Assembly: GCA_965277615.1 (NCBI GenBank)
Contig: CBDIDG010000004.1
Location: 434,001 to 498,000 of the forward strand
Direction of reading: 5' to 3'
Source: Bog-532 sp965277615
GTDB taxonomy: Bacteria; Actinomycetota; Actinomycetes; Streptosporangiales; Streptosporangiaceae
DNA: 64,000 bases
Positions 17,914 through 26,409 of the stretch are shown here, piece by piece; the stretch's first letter is position 1; the number at the start of each line of letters is the position of its first letter. A program made the translations under genes and the position numbers. The notes beneath the pieces were generated by a model that was given only the letters and a program-made list of their open reading frames with translations, was not told the origin of the DNA and made no database searches.

Positions 17914-18974
17914 TGATTGGCGCGGGACTGGATGGCCGGCTCGGCTTGGCGTTCGACCAACTGCGGGCGGCGGCCCGGGAAGCCGGCGGGCTCGGCTTCG
18001 AGAGCCTGTGGACCCCGGCCGGGACGGTGCCGGACTCGTTCCACATCTGCGCGGCCTGGTCGCAGGACACCTCGCTGCGCACCGGGATCTCCGTCGTCCC
18101 GGCGGTGCGGATGTGGACCCCGCTGAGCCTGGCCCTGCAGGCGGCCACGTTGGCCCAGCTGTCCTCGGGCCGGTTCGTGCTCGGCCTGGGCACCGGGGGC
18201 TACGGGCCCGACTTCTGGACGTCGGTGGGCCTGCCCAACCGCCCGATCGCGGTCATGCGCGAGTACGTGACCCAGGTCCGGGGGCTGCTGGACGGCCAGC
18301 AGGTCACTACCGGGTCGGAGGGCGGCCGGGCCGGCATCGGGTCCGGTTTCCCCGGGTGGCCGAAGTCGGCCTCGCTCGGGGTGAAAGACCTGCCGGCGGC
18401 CCCGGTGTACCTGGCCGCGCTCGGCCCGCAGATGCTGCGGCTGGCCGGGGAGACGGCCGACGGCGCGCTGCTGAACTGGGCCACGCCGGCCCGCATCGCG
18501 GCCAGCCGGGCCGAGATCGACGCGGGCGCGGCCCGGGCGGGCCGGGCCCCGGGCTCGGTCCCGATGACCATGTACATCCGGGTCTGCATCGACGACGACG
18601 TGGCCGCGGCCCGGCTGGCGTTCGGCACGCAGGTGCTCGGCTACGCCATGGCCCGGCCGGGCATGCCCAAGAACGCGGGGTACCGGGCCCTGTTCGCCGA
18701 GATGGGCTTCGACGCCGAGCTGACCGAGCTGGAGCAGCGTCGCGACCAGGGTGCGAGTATGCCCGAGCTGGTGGCGGCCGCACCCGAGGAGATGCTGCAG
18801 GCGGTCGGCTACTACGGCCCGGCCGGCCCGGCCCCGGCCGCGTTCGCCCGGCTCAGCGCGGGCCTGGACGAGACCGTGGTGCGGGTCATCACGGCCCGGC
18901 CGGGCCTGGACCCGGTGCTGGCGGCGATGAACGCGCTGACCCCGGCCCGGATCAGGGACGCGGCTGGGGCCTAG
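17910..18974 (+). CDS. LLM-class F420/FMN-dependent oxidoreductase
   Basis: 354 residues starting MMIGAGLDGRLG within the ATGA overlap. Luciferase-like features are GLGFESLWTPAG, TGISVVPAVRMWTPLSLA, LSSGRFVLGLGTGGYG and YLAALGPQMLRLAGETADG. The last is typical of F420-dependent members in actinomycetes. The frame is also open upstream through the MarR gene, but that extension is not coding. The substrate is unknown; the neighbouring cupin and MarR suggest oxidation of an aromatic or xenobiotic inducer. Confidence 0.9.
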   Translation: MMIGAGLDGRLGLAFDQLRAAAREAGGLGFESLWTPAGTVPDSFHICAAWSQDTSLRTGISVVPAVRMWTPLSLALQAATLAQLSSGRFVLGLGTGGYGPDFWTSVGLPNRPIAVMREYVTQVRGLLDGQQVTTGSEGGRAGIGSGFPGWPKSASLGVKDLPAAPVYLAALGPQMLRLAGETADGALLNWATPARIAASRAEIDAGAARAGRAPGSVPMTMYIRVCIDDDVAAARLAFGTQVLGYAMARPGMPKNAGYRALFAEMGFDAELTELEQRRDQGASMPELVAAAPEEMLQAVGYYGPAGPAPAAFARLSAGLDETVVRVITARPGLDPVLAAMNALTPARIRDAAGA

Positions 18975-19011
18975 GAGCCAGGGTTCAGGAGCCGGGCTTA
19001 GGCGCCGGAGT

Positions 19012-19421
19012 TTAGGCGTCGGGCAGGGCATCGCGGCGCAGCGGGCGCCAGCAGCAGGCCACGAGCACGGTCAGCACGATCGTGATGGCGAAGAACACCG
19101 AGCGGGGCCCCAGGCTGTCGCTGAGGAACCCCGTGCCGAACCCGGTGATCGGGGTCATGCCCGGCATCATCATGACCCACAGGCCCATGATGCCACCGCG
19201 CAGGAAGGGCGGGGCCAGCAGCTGGACGTGTTGGCCAGGGCGAGCAGACAGATCGACCCCAGCCCGATCAGGATCGTCCCGGCGAAGGCCAGCGCCGGAA
19301 CGGGGGCCAGGCCGGTGAGCAGCGTCGCGGCGGTGGACGATGCGGCGGGTGACGCGGCGGGTGACGCGGCGGACGATACGGCGGGTGACGCGGCGGGTGA
19401 ATTGTTATCGGCCGAGTGCAT
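19012..19421 (-). pseudogene. Decayed MFS transporter, C-terminal remnant with frameshift
   Basis: Reading minus-strand from 19421, TILIGLGSICLLALANTS is a membrane helix followed by the usual MFS motif. Immediately afterwards (about 19219-19229) the continuation QLLAPPFLRGGIMGLWVMMM is found in another frame and runs to a TAA at 19012. One missing base explains the shift. MFS_3-type exporters have exactly this order (NTSVQL...LRGR.MGL). The N-terminal about 250 residues are missing, replaced by an Ala/Ser/Pro tract built from 12-bp GCGGCGGGTGAC-like repeats (about 19335-19400). It is therefore a truncated, frameshifted relic. Confidence 0.75.
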
Positions 19422-19463
19422 TTCGAACTAGGTTAGGGATAGCTCGTTATTTAGCGCAACTAG

Positions 19464-20162
19464 CTACCTGTGCTTTCCGGGTTGGCTGCGGTGCGCGCGC
19501 TGGCGAAGGGCGCGCTCCTTGGGATCTGACGGTTCGCCCGCCGGGCGCAGTGAGCGCCACAGCAGGGCCGCGGCGTAGGACCGATACGGGGACCAGGCCA
19601 GGCCGCGGCGCCGGACCTGCCCACTACTGGGCGGCCGTTCAAGCTGCCACAGTTGCTGGATCGCCTGCCGGATACCGCGATCAGCTTCCGGCAACACGTC
19701 CGGGCGGGCCAGGTTGTGGAGCAGGAAGGTCTGCGCCGACCACAGGCCCACCCCCCGGACGGCCGTGAGCCGGGCCACCGCCTCGTGATCCGGCACCGAC
19801 CCGAGGTGCTCGATATCCAGGGCGCCGGACAGCTCGGCCGCCGCCAGCGCCACCGCGTAGCCGGCCCGGGCCCGGGACAGGCCGCAGTCCCGGAGCCGCT
19901 CGGGTCCCAGGCCAGCGATCGCCCGGGCCGTGGGCAGGCCGTCCGTCGCGGCGCTGATCCGGTCGTAGATCGTGAACGCGGCCTGGGCCGAGATCTGCTG
20001 CCCCACCACGTGCAGCAGCATGGCGGCGAACTTGCTCGTCCCGGTCCGCCCGCCGTCGTGCCATTCGAACGGCGACGGCCGGCCGTAGGCGCTGATGACG
20101 CTGGCCAGCACCGGGTCCCGTTCGGCCAGGGCGGTGTAGGCCCGGGCATGCTCCGGCGTCAC
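19464..20162 (-). CDS. alkA: DNA-3-methyladenine glycosylase (AlkA/HhH-GPD type)
   Basis: A 232-residue HhH-GPD protein from a GTG start. The helix-hairpin-helix is LTAVRGVGLWSAQTFLL, followed by the catalytic Asp in LPEADRGIRQA, the classic arrangement of AlkA-type base-excision enzymes. An N-terminal VGQQISAQAAFTIYDR helix fits the fold. It removes alkylated purines from DNA. There is no Fe-S cluster Cys motif at the C-terminus, which separates it from EndoIII/MutY. It is shorter than E. coli AlkA and lacks the Ada-like N-terminal domain. Confidence 0.9.
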   Translation of the reverse strand: MTPEHARAYTALAERDPVLASVISAYGRPSPFEWHDGGRTGTSKFAAMLLHVVGQQISAQAAFTIYDRISAATDGLPTARAIAGLGPERLRDCGLSRARAGYAVALAAAELSGALDIEHLGSVPDHEAVARLTAVRGVGLWSAQTFLLHNLARPDVLPEADRGIRQAIQQLWQLERPPSSGQVRRRGLAWSPYRSYAAALLWRSLRPAGEPSDPKERALRQRAHRSQPGKHR

Positions 20163-20307
20163 CGAGCCACCTTAAACCGGTTGCCTGGACCGGGGGCCGG
20201 GCGCGTGTGGGTGACGCGGAAGTGCCGCCGGGGCGGGCGGCCAAGGCCGCGCGACCAACCGCGCTCGATCATGTCCAGTCCTACGCCGCGAGCGTCGGGG
20301 CGGCGGG

Positions 20308-21663
20308 CTAGGCGACTTCGCGGGTGCCGGCGCCTACGCGGGCCAGGATCGAGGCGGCCAGTTCGGCGGCCTGGTCCCTGATCTCGGGGATCGCGGTGCT
20401 CTCCCAGAGCTCACCGCGCCGCAGTGAGCTGAGCGTCCAGGCGGGCAGGTCGCCGGCCGCGGCGTCGGCGGCCGGGCAGAGACGGCCGTCCGGGCGGGTG
20501 GCGAAGCCCAGGCCGAGGGAGTCGCGGCGGGCCGATCCGCGGGCCAGCAGCGCGCGGACCAGCGGGTCGTCGCCGGGATCGGGGGTGGCGGACCGGCCGG
20601 TGCAGTTGATCACCAGGTCGGCCCGGACGGTGGTGCCGTCGCTGAGCCCGACGGTCAGGCCACCCTCGTGGTCGCGGGCCTCGACGACCGACGCGGGCCG
20701 GACGGTGAGCACGCCCTGGGCGTGGCGGGTCGCCATCCACGCGCCGAGTTCGGGGGCCATCCGGTGCCGGACGCGTTCCCAGCGCCGCTGGCCCTGGGCC
20801 AGCAGCCGGCGGCGGTTGGGGTCGTCCAGGCGCGACCAGAGCTGCTGGGTCACCGGCCGCAGGCTGTCGACCGCCGTTCGCCAGTCGCCGTCGAGCGCGC
20901 GGATCCGGTCGAAGACCAGCCGCCGGGCGCTCGCGGCGGTGAACGTGGTCCCGGGGAGCGGCCGGGGCTGCGCCGCGGGCGGGTCGGGGACGTGGGCCAG
21001 GGGCAGCAGCCCGTGCCGGGAGACCGTGTGGAGCTGACAGTGACCGTAGTTGATAGCGACGTCGATCATGGTCAGCCCGGAGCCGACGAGCAGCACGGTC
21101 GACCCCGCGGGCAGCTCGGGCAGGCCGCCCGGACGCCAGGGGTCGGCCACGAACCGTGGTGAGCGGGCCAGCGGTGCGGGCACCCAGTTGGTGGTGGCCG
21201 CGCCGTGGCCGAGAGCGAGGACGACGGCATCGGCCGGCCGTACCTGGCCATCGGCCAGCGTGACCGTGACGGCCTCGCCGCGGCGGCGCAGGTCCACGGC
21301 GCGGGTCCGGTGCTGAGTCCAGGCGACCCCGGGTGCCGCCGTCAGCTGCTGATCGACGGTGTCGGCCAGGTAGCGGCCGAATACGGCCCGCGGCGCGAAA
21401 CCGCCCGCCGGGAAGCCCGGGTCATAGTTGGCCCGCAGCCAGCGGACGAAGTGACCGGGCTCGTCCGGGAGCACGCTCATCCCGGTGGCCGGGACGTTGA
21501 GCCGGTGCTCGTGGTTCCCGGTCGAGTAGGCCACCCCCCGGCCGAGCTGACCCGGTTCGACGACGTGCAGGGTGAGCGGCACGCTGCGGGCGGCGGCCCG
21601 GCGACTGAGGTGCAGCGCGGCCAGGGCACCGCTGGCTCCGCCGCCTACGACCACGACCTGCAA
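20308..21663 (-). CDS. FAD/NAD(P)-binding protein (HpyO/NAD_binding_9 type)
   Basis: 451 residues with an N-terminal Rossmann motif VVVGGGASGALAALHL and the family marker GVAYSTGNHEHRLNVPA. A second nucleotide-binding motif VLLVGSGLTMIDVA lies mid-protein, and a terminal DLVINCTGRS segment follows. This matches the FAD-NAD(P)-binding family that includes FAD-dependent urate hydroxylase-like enzymes. The start is TTG with GGGAGG 7-8 bases upstream; the nearby ATG is out of frame. Flavin reduction by NAD(P)H and a small-molecule substrate are inferred. Confidence 0.87.
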   Translation of the reverse strand: MQVVVVGGGASGALAALHLSRRAAARSVPLTLHVVEPGQLGRGVAYSTGNHEHRLNVPATGMSVLPDEPGHFVRWLRANYDPGFPAGGFAPRAVFGRYLADTVDQQLTAAPGVAWTQHRTRAVDLRRRGEAVTVTLADGQVRPADAVVLALGHGAATTNWVPAPLARSPRFVADPWRPGGLPELPAGSTVLLVGSGLTMIDVAINYGHCQLHTVSRHGLLPLAHVPDPPAAQPRPLPGTTFTAASARRLVFDRIRALDGDWRTAVDSLRPVTQQLWSRLDDPNRRRLLAQGQRRWERVRHRMAPELGAWMATRHAQGVLTVRPASVVEARDHEGGLTVGLSDGTTVRADLVINCTGRSATPDPGDDPLVRALLARGSARRDSLGLGFATRPDGRLCPAADAAAGDLPAWTLSSLRRGELWESTAIPEIRDQAAELAASILARVGAGTREVA

Positions 21664-21974
21664 TTCATTCCCTCCCGATCGAATAAATAGACAATACCGT
21701 TGGTGTGGTCAGGAGGGGTGAGGCCTCCCGTGCGGGCGGGGACGTGCGGGCGGCGGGGTGCTCCGTGTCCGGGCAGCGTAGTCAGCGAATACGACTGACT
21801 TCGCTGCCGGGTAATGGATCTTCGAAACCGGTGGGGCGGGAGTGCCGGGGCTGGTGGGGCGGCGGCGCTTCGGCGCGGGCCAGGGAGGAGCCAGGCCGCG
21901 GGTTTCCATCCATCCCGGAGCCGGAAATGCCCCGCCGGAGGCGGGCAGATACCTGGAAGCCGTAGATTCCTCCT
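21664..21974. other. 311-bp gene-free divergent region
   Basis: Lies between the divergent FAD protein and rhodanese genes. It begins with an AT-rich stretch (about 21676-21705, AATAAATAGACAATACC) suitable for the FAD-protein promoter. It contains the structured hairpin element, then GC-rich sequence with several short GC inverted repeats. No ORF with coding character was found. Confidence 0.6.
21739..21822 (+). repeat. Structured hairpin element, copy A
   Basis: A conserved GGGACGTGCGGG box is followed by a 17-bp stem (21769-21785 paired with 21795-21811; only T-T and G-G mismatches), a 9-nt loop CGAATACGA and the tail AATGGATCTT. A second copy with the same loop and tail lies at 48813-48904. 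Three adjacent stem pairs differ between copies in a compensatory way (C-G/A-T/G-C versus T-A/G-C/A-T), so the fold rather than the sequence is kept. The tail ends 153 bp before the rhodanese gene. Its strand and function are inferred; it could be a cis-regulatory RNA or a dispersed repeat. Confidence 0.7.
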
Positions 21975-22808
21975 GTGACTGGACCTCTGATCGACGTTGA
22001 TCGACTCGGTGAGCTGCTGGACCACGACCGGGCGCCGGTCTTGCTGGACGTGCGCTGGTCGCTGGCGGGCGGACCCGAACGAGCCGACTTTCTCGCAGGT
22101 CATATACCCGGAGCCCAGTTCGTGAACATGGACGCCGACCTGGCCAGCCCGGCCGGGGGCGGGGGACGTCACCCGCTGCCCGGCCCGGTGCGGTTCGTTG
22201 CGGCCATGCGGCGGCTCGGGGTGCGCAACGACACCGGCGTGGTGGTGTACGACGCGGGCAACTCAACCTCGGCCGCGCGGGCCTGGTGGCTGCTGCGCCG
22301 GCTGGGCCACAGCGACGTACAGGTACTCGACGGCGGCTACGCGGCCTGGCGGCGCTCCGGCCGTCCGGTGGAGACGGTGGTGCGCGAGGTGGCCGCGGGC
22401 GACTTCGTGGCCGGCGGCCCGGGGGCCGAGGTGGTCGAGGCCGACGGCGTGCTGGCGGCGGCCGCGGCGGGCGTGCTGCTGGACGCCCGGGACGGCGAGC
22501 GCTACCGGGGCGAAGTCGAGCCGGTCGACCCGGTGGCGGGCCACATCCCCGGCGCGGTCAGCGCCCCGACCCGGGAGAACGTGACCGGCGACGGCTTGTT
22601 CCTGGACGCGGGCGCGCTGCGCGAGCGCTTCGCCGCGCTCGGGGTCACGGCCGGCCAGCCGGTCACGGTCTACTGCGGTTCGGGGATCACGGCCGCGCAC
22701 GAGGTGCTCGCCCTGGAGGTGGCCGGCTACCAGGCCGCGCTCTACCCCGGGTCGTGGTCGCACTGGATCACCGACCCGGAACGGCCGGTGGCGACCGGTC
22801 CCCAGTGA
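21975..22808 (+). CDS. sseA: Thiosulfate/3-mercaptopyruvate sulfurtransferase (tandem rhodanese)
   Basis: 277 residues with two rhodanese domains. The N-terminal one has LLDVRWSL, HIPGAQFVNMD and VVVYDAGNSTSAARAWW, where the catalytic position is Asp and inactive. The C-terminal domain has LLDARDGERYRGEVEP, HIPGAVSAP and the active-site loop CGSGITA with its catalytic Cys. It moves sulfane sulfur to cyanide or thiols and may support Fe-S repair. It starts at GTG. It is followed 47 bp later by the Fpg-family gene. The structured hairpin element lies upstream. Confidence 0.93.
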   Translation: MTGPLIDVDRLGELLDHDRAPVLLDVRWSLAGGPERADFLAGHIPGAQFVNMDADLASPAGGGGRHPLPGPVRFVAAMRRLGVRNDTGVVVYDAGNSTSAARAWWLLRRLGHSDVQVLDGGYAAWRRSGRPVETVVREVAAGDFVAGGPGAEVVEADGVLAAAAAGVLLDARDGERYRGEVEPVDPVAGHIPGAVSAPTRENVTGDGLFLDAGALRERFAALGVTAGQPVTVYCGSGITAAHEVLALEVAGYQAALYPGSWSHWITDPERPVATGPQ

Positions 22809-22855
22809 CCAGCCGGGTCTAGGCCAGATACACCCTCGTTGAGTAGGGTCGTCCG

Positions 22856-23671
22856 GTGCCTGAGCTTCCTGAGGTCGAATCGGCGCGGGCGGTCATTGAA
22901 CGGGCCGGGTTGCGGCGTCGCATCGCTGACGTCGACGACTCCGACCGGTTCGTGTGCCGCCCGCATCCACCGGGGGCGATCCGGCAGGCGCTGCTCGGCG
23001 GTGAGCTGGTGGCCGCCCGGCGGCAGGGCAAGAGCATGTGGTGCCCGGTCGGCGGGGTGGCCCGCCCGGTCACGCTCGGGATCCACCTCGGGATGTCGGG
23101 CAAGATCGTGATCGCCGACGCCGACGGGGCCGAGGTCGATGGCGGCGACTACTGGGAGGGCCAGCGCCGGCCCGGTGACTACCGCTGGGCCCGGTTCACG
23201 CTGTTCTTCGCCGACGGGGGCCGGCTGATGCTGGTCGACCCCCGTCGGCTGGGCCGCGTCCGGCTGGACCCGCCGGTGGACGAGCTCGGCCCGGACGCGG
23301 AGCGGATCACGCCGGCCCAGTTCCGGGCGGCCCTGGGCGCGGGGGCCACGCCGGTCAAGGCCCGGCTGCTGGACCAGCACCGGATCGCCGGGATCGGCAA
23401 CCTGCTGGCCGATGAGATCCTCTGGCAGGCCCGCGTCCATCCGGGCCGTCCCGTCGGGAGCCTGTCCGGCGCGGAGGAAGAGCGGCTGTGGCGCGCCACC
23501 CACAGCGTGATCGAGACGGCAATCCGGGGCGGGGGCGTGCATACGCTGGGGCTCATTCCGGCCCGGCACAAGGGCGGGACCTGCCCCCGAGATCACGTGC
23601 CGTTGCAGACCGGCACCTTCGGCGGGCGCACGAGCTGGTGGTGCCCGGCCGAGCAGGTGCTGGCGGCTTAG
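22856..23671 (+). CDS. Fpg/Nei family DNA glycosylase with degenerate zinc finger
   Basis: 271 residues beginning PELPEVE after the GTG-encoded Met, giving the catalytic Pro2/Glu3, with Lys59 in RRQGKSMW. The H2TH helix region includes DQHRIAGIGNLLADEILW. The C-terminal zinc finger should be CX2CX16CX2C. Here the four positions are Cys243, Asp246, Cys263 and Glu266, so two ligands are lost (His247 adjoins). The GRTSWW segment remains. It excises oxidised bases and cleaves the AP site. Whether it binds zinc is doubtful; a zincless finger as in NEIL1-type enzymes is possible. Confidence 0.88.
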   Translation: MPELPEVESARAVIERAGLRRRIADVDDSDRFVCRPHPPGAIRQALLGGELVAARRQGKSMWCPVGGVARPVTLGIHLGMSGKIVIADADGAEVDGGDYWEGQRRPGDYRWARFTLFFADGGRLMLVDPRRLGRVRLDPPVDELGPDAERITPAQFRAALGAGATPVKARLLDQHRIAGIGNLLADEILWQARVHPGRPVGSLSGAEEERLWRATHSVIETAIRGGGVHTLGLIPARHKGGTCPRDHVPLQTGTFGGRTSWWCPAEQVLAA

Positions 23672-23682
23672 CGGCCGCCTTA

Positions 23683-23717
23683 CCGGGGTTCCCCGGCCGG
23701 CTTACCGGGGCCCCCGG
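23683..23717. terminator. Paired GC hairpins between convergent genes
   Basis: CCGGGGTTCCCCGG (23683-23696) and CCGGGGCCCCCGG (23705-23717) are two short perfect hairpins, each preceded by CTTA. They lie in the 57 bp between the convergent ends of the Fpg-family gene and phaC, the right place for a bidirectional terminator. No T-tract follows, as is common in actinomycetes. Confidence 0.5.
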
Positions 23718-23728
23718 GCGGGCCCGGG

Positions 23729-25438
23729 TCAGGTGTGGACGTATTCGCCCGGGGCCGGGTACAGCACCGGATAGGTGCCGCTCCCGGTCGGCGGCGGATC
23801 GGTCAGCGGCCCGGAGTTCTCGGCCGACCACTGGGCCCAGTCTTGCCACCACGAGCCGGGGTGCTGGGTCGCCTGCTCCCGCCACTTGTCGGCCGACTTG
23901 GGGTGCTGGTGGCCGACCAGGTACCAGCCCTTGGGGCCGGGTGGGTTGACGATGCCGGCGATGTGACCGCCGTTGCTGAGCACGAACCGGACCGGCCCCG
24001 AGACCAGGTTGGTGGTGGCGTAGGCCGACCGCCAGGGCACGATGTGGTCGTTCTCGGCCGACACGACGTAGGCCGGGTGCTTGACGTCAGCCAGGTTCAC
24101 CCGGCGCCCGGCCACCTCCAGCAGACCCTGGGCCAGGTTGTTCTCGACGTAGAAGTTGCGCAGGTAGAACGCGTGCATGGCCGCGGGCATGCGGGTGCTG
24201 TCGGCGTTCCAGGCCAGGATGTCGAAGGCCGGCGGATCCTGCCCCATGAGCCAGTTGGCGGCGACGTAGCTGAAGATCAGGTCGTTGGCCCGCAAGATGT
24301 CGAACGTGCCCGCCATGGCGCTGGCGGCCAGGTGGCCTTCCCGCTCCATCTGGGCCTCCAGCCGGCGCACCGTTTCGAGGTCGGTGAACGCGCCCAGCAC
24401 CCCGGGCTCGGAGTAGTCGAGCAGCGTGTTGAGCAGGGTGATCGTGCCGATCCGGTCCTGGCCGCCCGCGGCCAGGTAGGCGTCGGTGATCGCGGTCAGC
24501 GCGCCGCCCAGGCACAGGCCGACGATGTCCACCGAGGGGGCCCCGGTGATGTCCTGGATGACGTCGAGGGCCTGCTGCGGCCCGTACACCAGGTAGTCGT
24601 CCAGCGTGATGCCGGACATCTCCGGCGACGGGTTGCGGTAGCTGATGGCGAACACGGTGCGCTCGTGCTTGACCGCCCACTCGGCGAAGCTGCGCCCGGG
24701 GGCCAGGTCCATCACGTAGTACTTGTTGATCCAGGGCGGGCTGAACAGCAGCGGCGTGGCGTGGACCTGATCGGTCTGCGGTGAGTATTGCAGCAGTTCC
24801 ATCAGCTCGTTGCGGAACACGACCTGGCCCGGGGTGGCGGCGAGGTTGTCGCCCAGCGTGAACGGGCTGGTGTCGACCTGCCGGGGCCGGCCGTTGTTGT
24901 GCCGCAGGTCGTCGACGAAGTTGCGCATCCCCTTGGCCAGGCTGGCCCCGCCGGTCTCGAACGCCCGCTTGAGCGCGGCCGGGTTGGTCGGCAGGTAGTT
25001 GGTCGGGGCCAGCGCGTCCACGACCAGGCCGGACATCAGGCGGGCCTTGGCCTCCTGCTGGGGCTCGAGCCCGGCGGCCGACACCAGCCGGCCGGTGAAG
25101 TCGGCGAAGGCCTGGTAGGACAGGCGCAGCGAGTAGAAGGCCGGGTTGTCCGCCCACGCCGGGTCGGTGAAGCGCTTGTCCCGCGGGTCGAGGGTCACCG
25201 GGGACGGGATCGGGCGGCCAAGCCAGTTCGACAGCGCCACCGCCGGGATCTGGGCCAGGGCGGCCGTGTAGCGCAGCCACGCCTCACCGGCCCCGGCCGG
25301 ATTCGACAGGGCGCCGGTGAACACCGCGCCTAATGCCCGGCCCAGTCCGGCCGCGTCCGCGTCGGCGAACAGGTTGGTTTCCGGCCCGAGCATGAACGCG
25401 GCGCGCTGGCCCCGGTCATCGGGTGTCTCACCCGTCAT
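23729..25438 (-). CDS. phaC: Class I polyhydroxyalkanoate synthase
   Basis: 569 residues, the usual class I length, starting MTGETPDDRGQRAAF behind GGGAG. The lipase-like box is GLCLGG with catalytic Cys309. Asp464 in SAENDHIVPW and His492 in SNGGHIAGIVNPP complete the triad. The N-terminal region contains FSPPWINKYYVMDLAPGRS. It polymerises (R)-3-hydroxyacyl-CoA on carbon-storage granules in the cytoplasm. It is divergent from the depolymerase-like hydrolase and heads a PHA module with an XRE regulator and a phasin. Confidence 0.95.
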   Translation of the reverse strand: MTGETPDDRGQRAAFMLGPETNLFADADAAGLGRALGAVFTGALSNPAGAGEAWLRYTAALAQIPAVALSNWLGRPIPSPVTLDPRDKRFTDPAWADNPAFYSLRLSYQAFADFTGRLVSAAGLEPQQEAKARLMSGLVVDALAPTNYLPTNPAALKRAFETGGASLAKGMRNFVDDLRHNNGRPRQVDTSPFTLGDNLAATPGQVVFRNELMELLQYSPQTDQVHATPLLFSPPWINKYYVMDLAPGRSFAEWAVKHERTVFAISYRNPSPEMSGITLDDYLVYGPQQALDVIQDITGAPSVDIVGLCLGGALTAITDAYLAAGGQDRIGTITLLNTLLDYSEPGVLGAFTDLETVRRLEAQMEREGHLAASAMAGTFDILRANDLIFSYVAANWLMGQDPPAFDILAWNADSTRMPAAMHAFYLRNFYVENNLAQGLLEVAGRRVNLADVKHPAYVVSAENDHIVPWRSAYATTNLVSGPVRFVLSNGGHIAGIVNPPGPKGWYLVGHQHPKSADKWREQATQHPGSWWQDWAQWSAENSGPLTDPPPTGSGTYPVLYPAPGEYVHT

Positions 25439-25548
25439 GGCGGCTCCCTTGTCGCTATCGCCAGCAAATCCCGCCACTGCGTCCGAGGCAACCCCCACGG
25501 CCCTCCCGCCCCGCGCGGCCACCCGGAAATCCCGCAGGTCAGCAGGAC

Positions 25549-25573
25549 CGGCTGAGTTCTTACGGCTCAGCCG
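25549..25573. promoter_or_regulatory. Inverted repeat upstream of the depolymerase-like gene
   Basis: CGGCTGAG and CTCAGCCG are perfect 8-bp arms separated by 9 nt, ending 17 bp before the ATG of the hydrolase in the 152-bp divergent region with phaC. The position suggests an operator or a leader hairpin close to the ribosome site. The cognate regulator is unknown; the XRE protein of the module is a candidate. Confidence 0.45.
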
Positions 25574-25590
25574 CGGGTACATACCGGACC

Positions 25591-26409
25591 ATGATCAGCC
25601 GTCTGGTCCGGGTCCAGGGACTGACCATCCACACCCAGGTGAGCGGGCAGGGCGAGCCGCTGCTGCTGCACTCCGGCGTGTTCACCGGCGCGCAGAGCTG
25701 GGATCCGCTGCTGCCCGAGCTGGCTGAGTACCGGACCATCGCGTTCGACCCGCCCGGCATCGGCCGGTCACCGGCGCCCGCGTACCCGCTGACTATGCGG
25801 GCGCTGGCCTCGGTCGGGGCCGGGTTGCTGGACGAACTGGGCATCGGGTCGGCCCACGTCCTCGGCCTGTCGTTCGGCGGCGCGGTCGCACAGCAGATGG
25901 CGCTCAGCCATCCGTCCCGGGTGCGCCGGCTGGTCCTGGCCTCGACCGTGTTCGGCAGTCCCGGGATACCCGGTGACGCCCGGGCGCTCTGGCATTTCCT
26001 GCAGTCCGGGCGCTACAGCCAGGAACGGCTGGAGCAGACGGCCGGGATCATGTTCGGCGGCCGCCTGCGGGCCGAGCCCGGGCTTATCCGGTCGCTGCGG
26101 ATCCGGCGGCCCAGCGACACCCAGGCCGGTTTGTACCGGATGACCTCACTGTTCGGCTGGTCCAGCCTGCCGTGGCTGTGGGCCATCCGCCATCCGGCCC
26201 TGATCCTGTGCGGCGACGACGACCCGATCACCCCGCTGGTCAATTCCCAGATCATGGCGGCCCTGATGCCGCAGGCGCGGCTGGAGGTGGTCCGGGGTGG
26301 CGGTCACCTGATGCTGCTCGACAGCCCGGCCCGGGTCGTGCCCCTGGTGACCCGGTTCCTAGGTCGGGCTGGCTCAGCTGCTCTGGCCCGGTCCGTCCCG
26401 CATACTTAG
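25591..26409 (+). CDS. phaZ: Alpha/beta hydrolase, intracellular PHA depolymerase-like
   Basis: 272 residues with nucleophile elbow GLSFGG, Asp in LILCGDDDPITPLVNS and His in VRGGGHLMLL. The segments LFGWSSLPWL and GDDDPITPLVN are typical of medium-chain PhaZ-type depolymerases of Pseudomonas. Together with divergent phaC, this supports granule mobilisation rather than a generic esterase role, though other alpha/beta hydrolases remain possible. The XRE regulator begins 73 bp downstream on the same strand. Confidence 0.82.
   Translation: MISRLVRVQGLTIHTQVSGQGEPLLLHSGVFTGAQSWDPLLPELAEYRTIAFDPPGIGRSPAPAYPLTMRALASVGAGLLDELGIGSAHVLGLSFGGAVAQQMALSHPSRVRRLVLASTVFGSPGIPGDARALWHFLQSGRYSQERLEQTAGIMFGGRLRAEPGLIRSLRIRRPSDTQAGLYRMTSLFGWSSLPWLWAIRHPALILCGDDDPITPLVNSQIMAALMPQARLEVVRGGGHLMLLDSPARVVPLVTRFLGRAGSAALARSVPHT

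Noticed and set aside
19335..19400. 12-bp GCGGCGGGTGAC repeats as a coding linker of an intact protein
   Set aside because: The downstream frame breaks and the MFS N-terminus is missing, so the whole unit is a relic.
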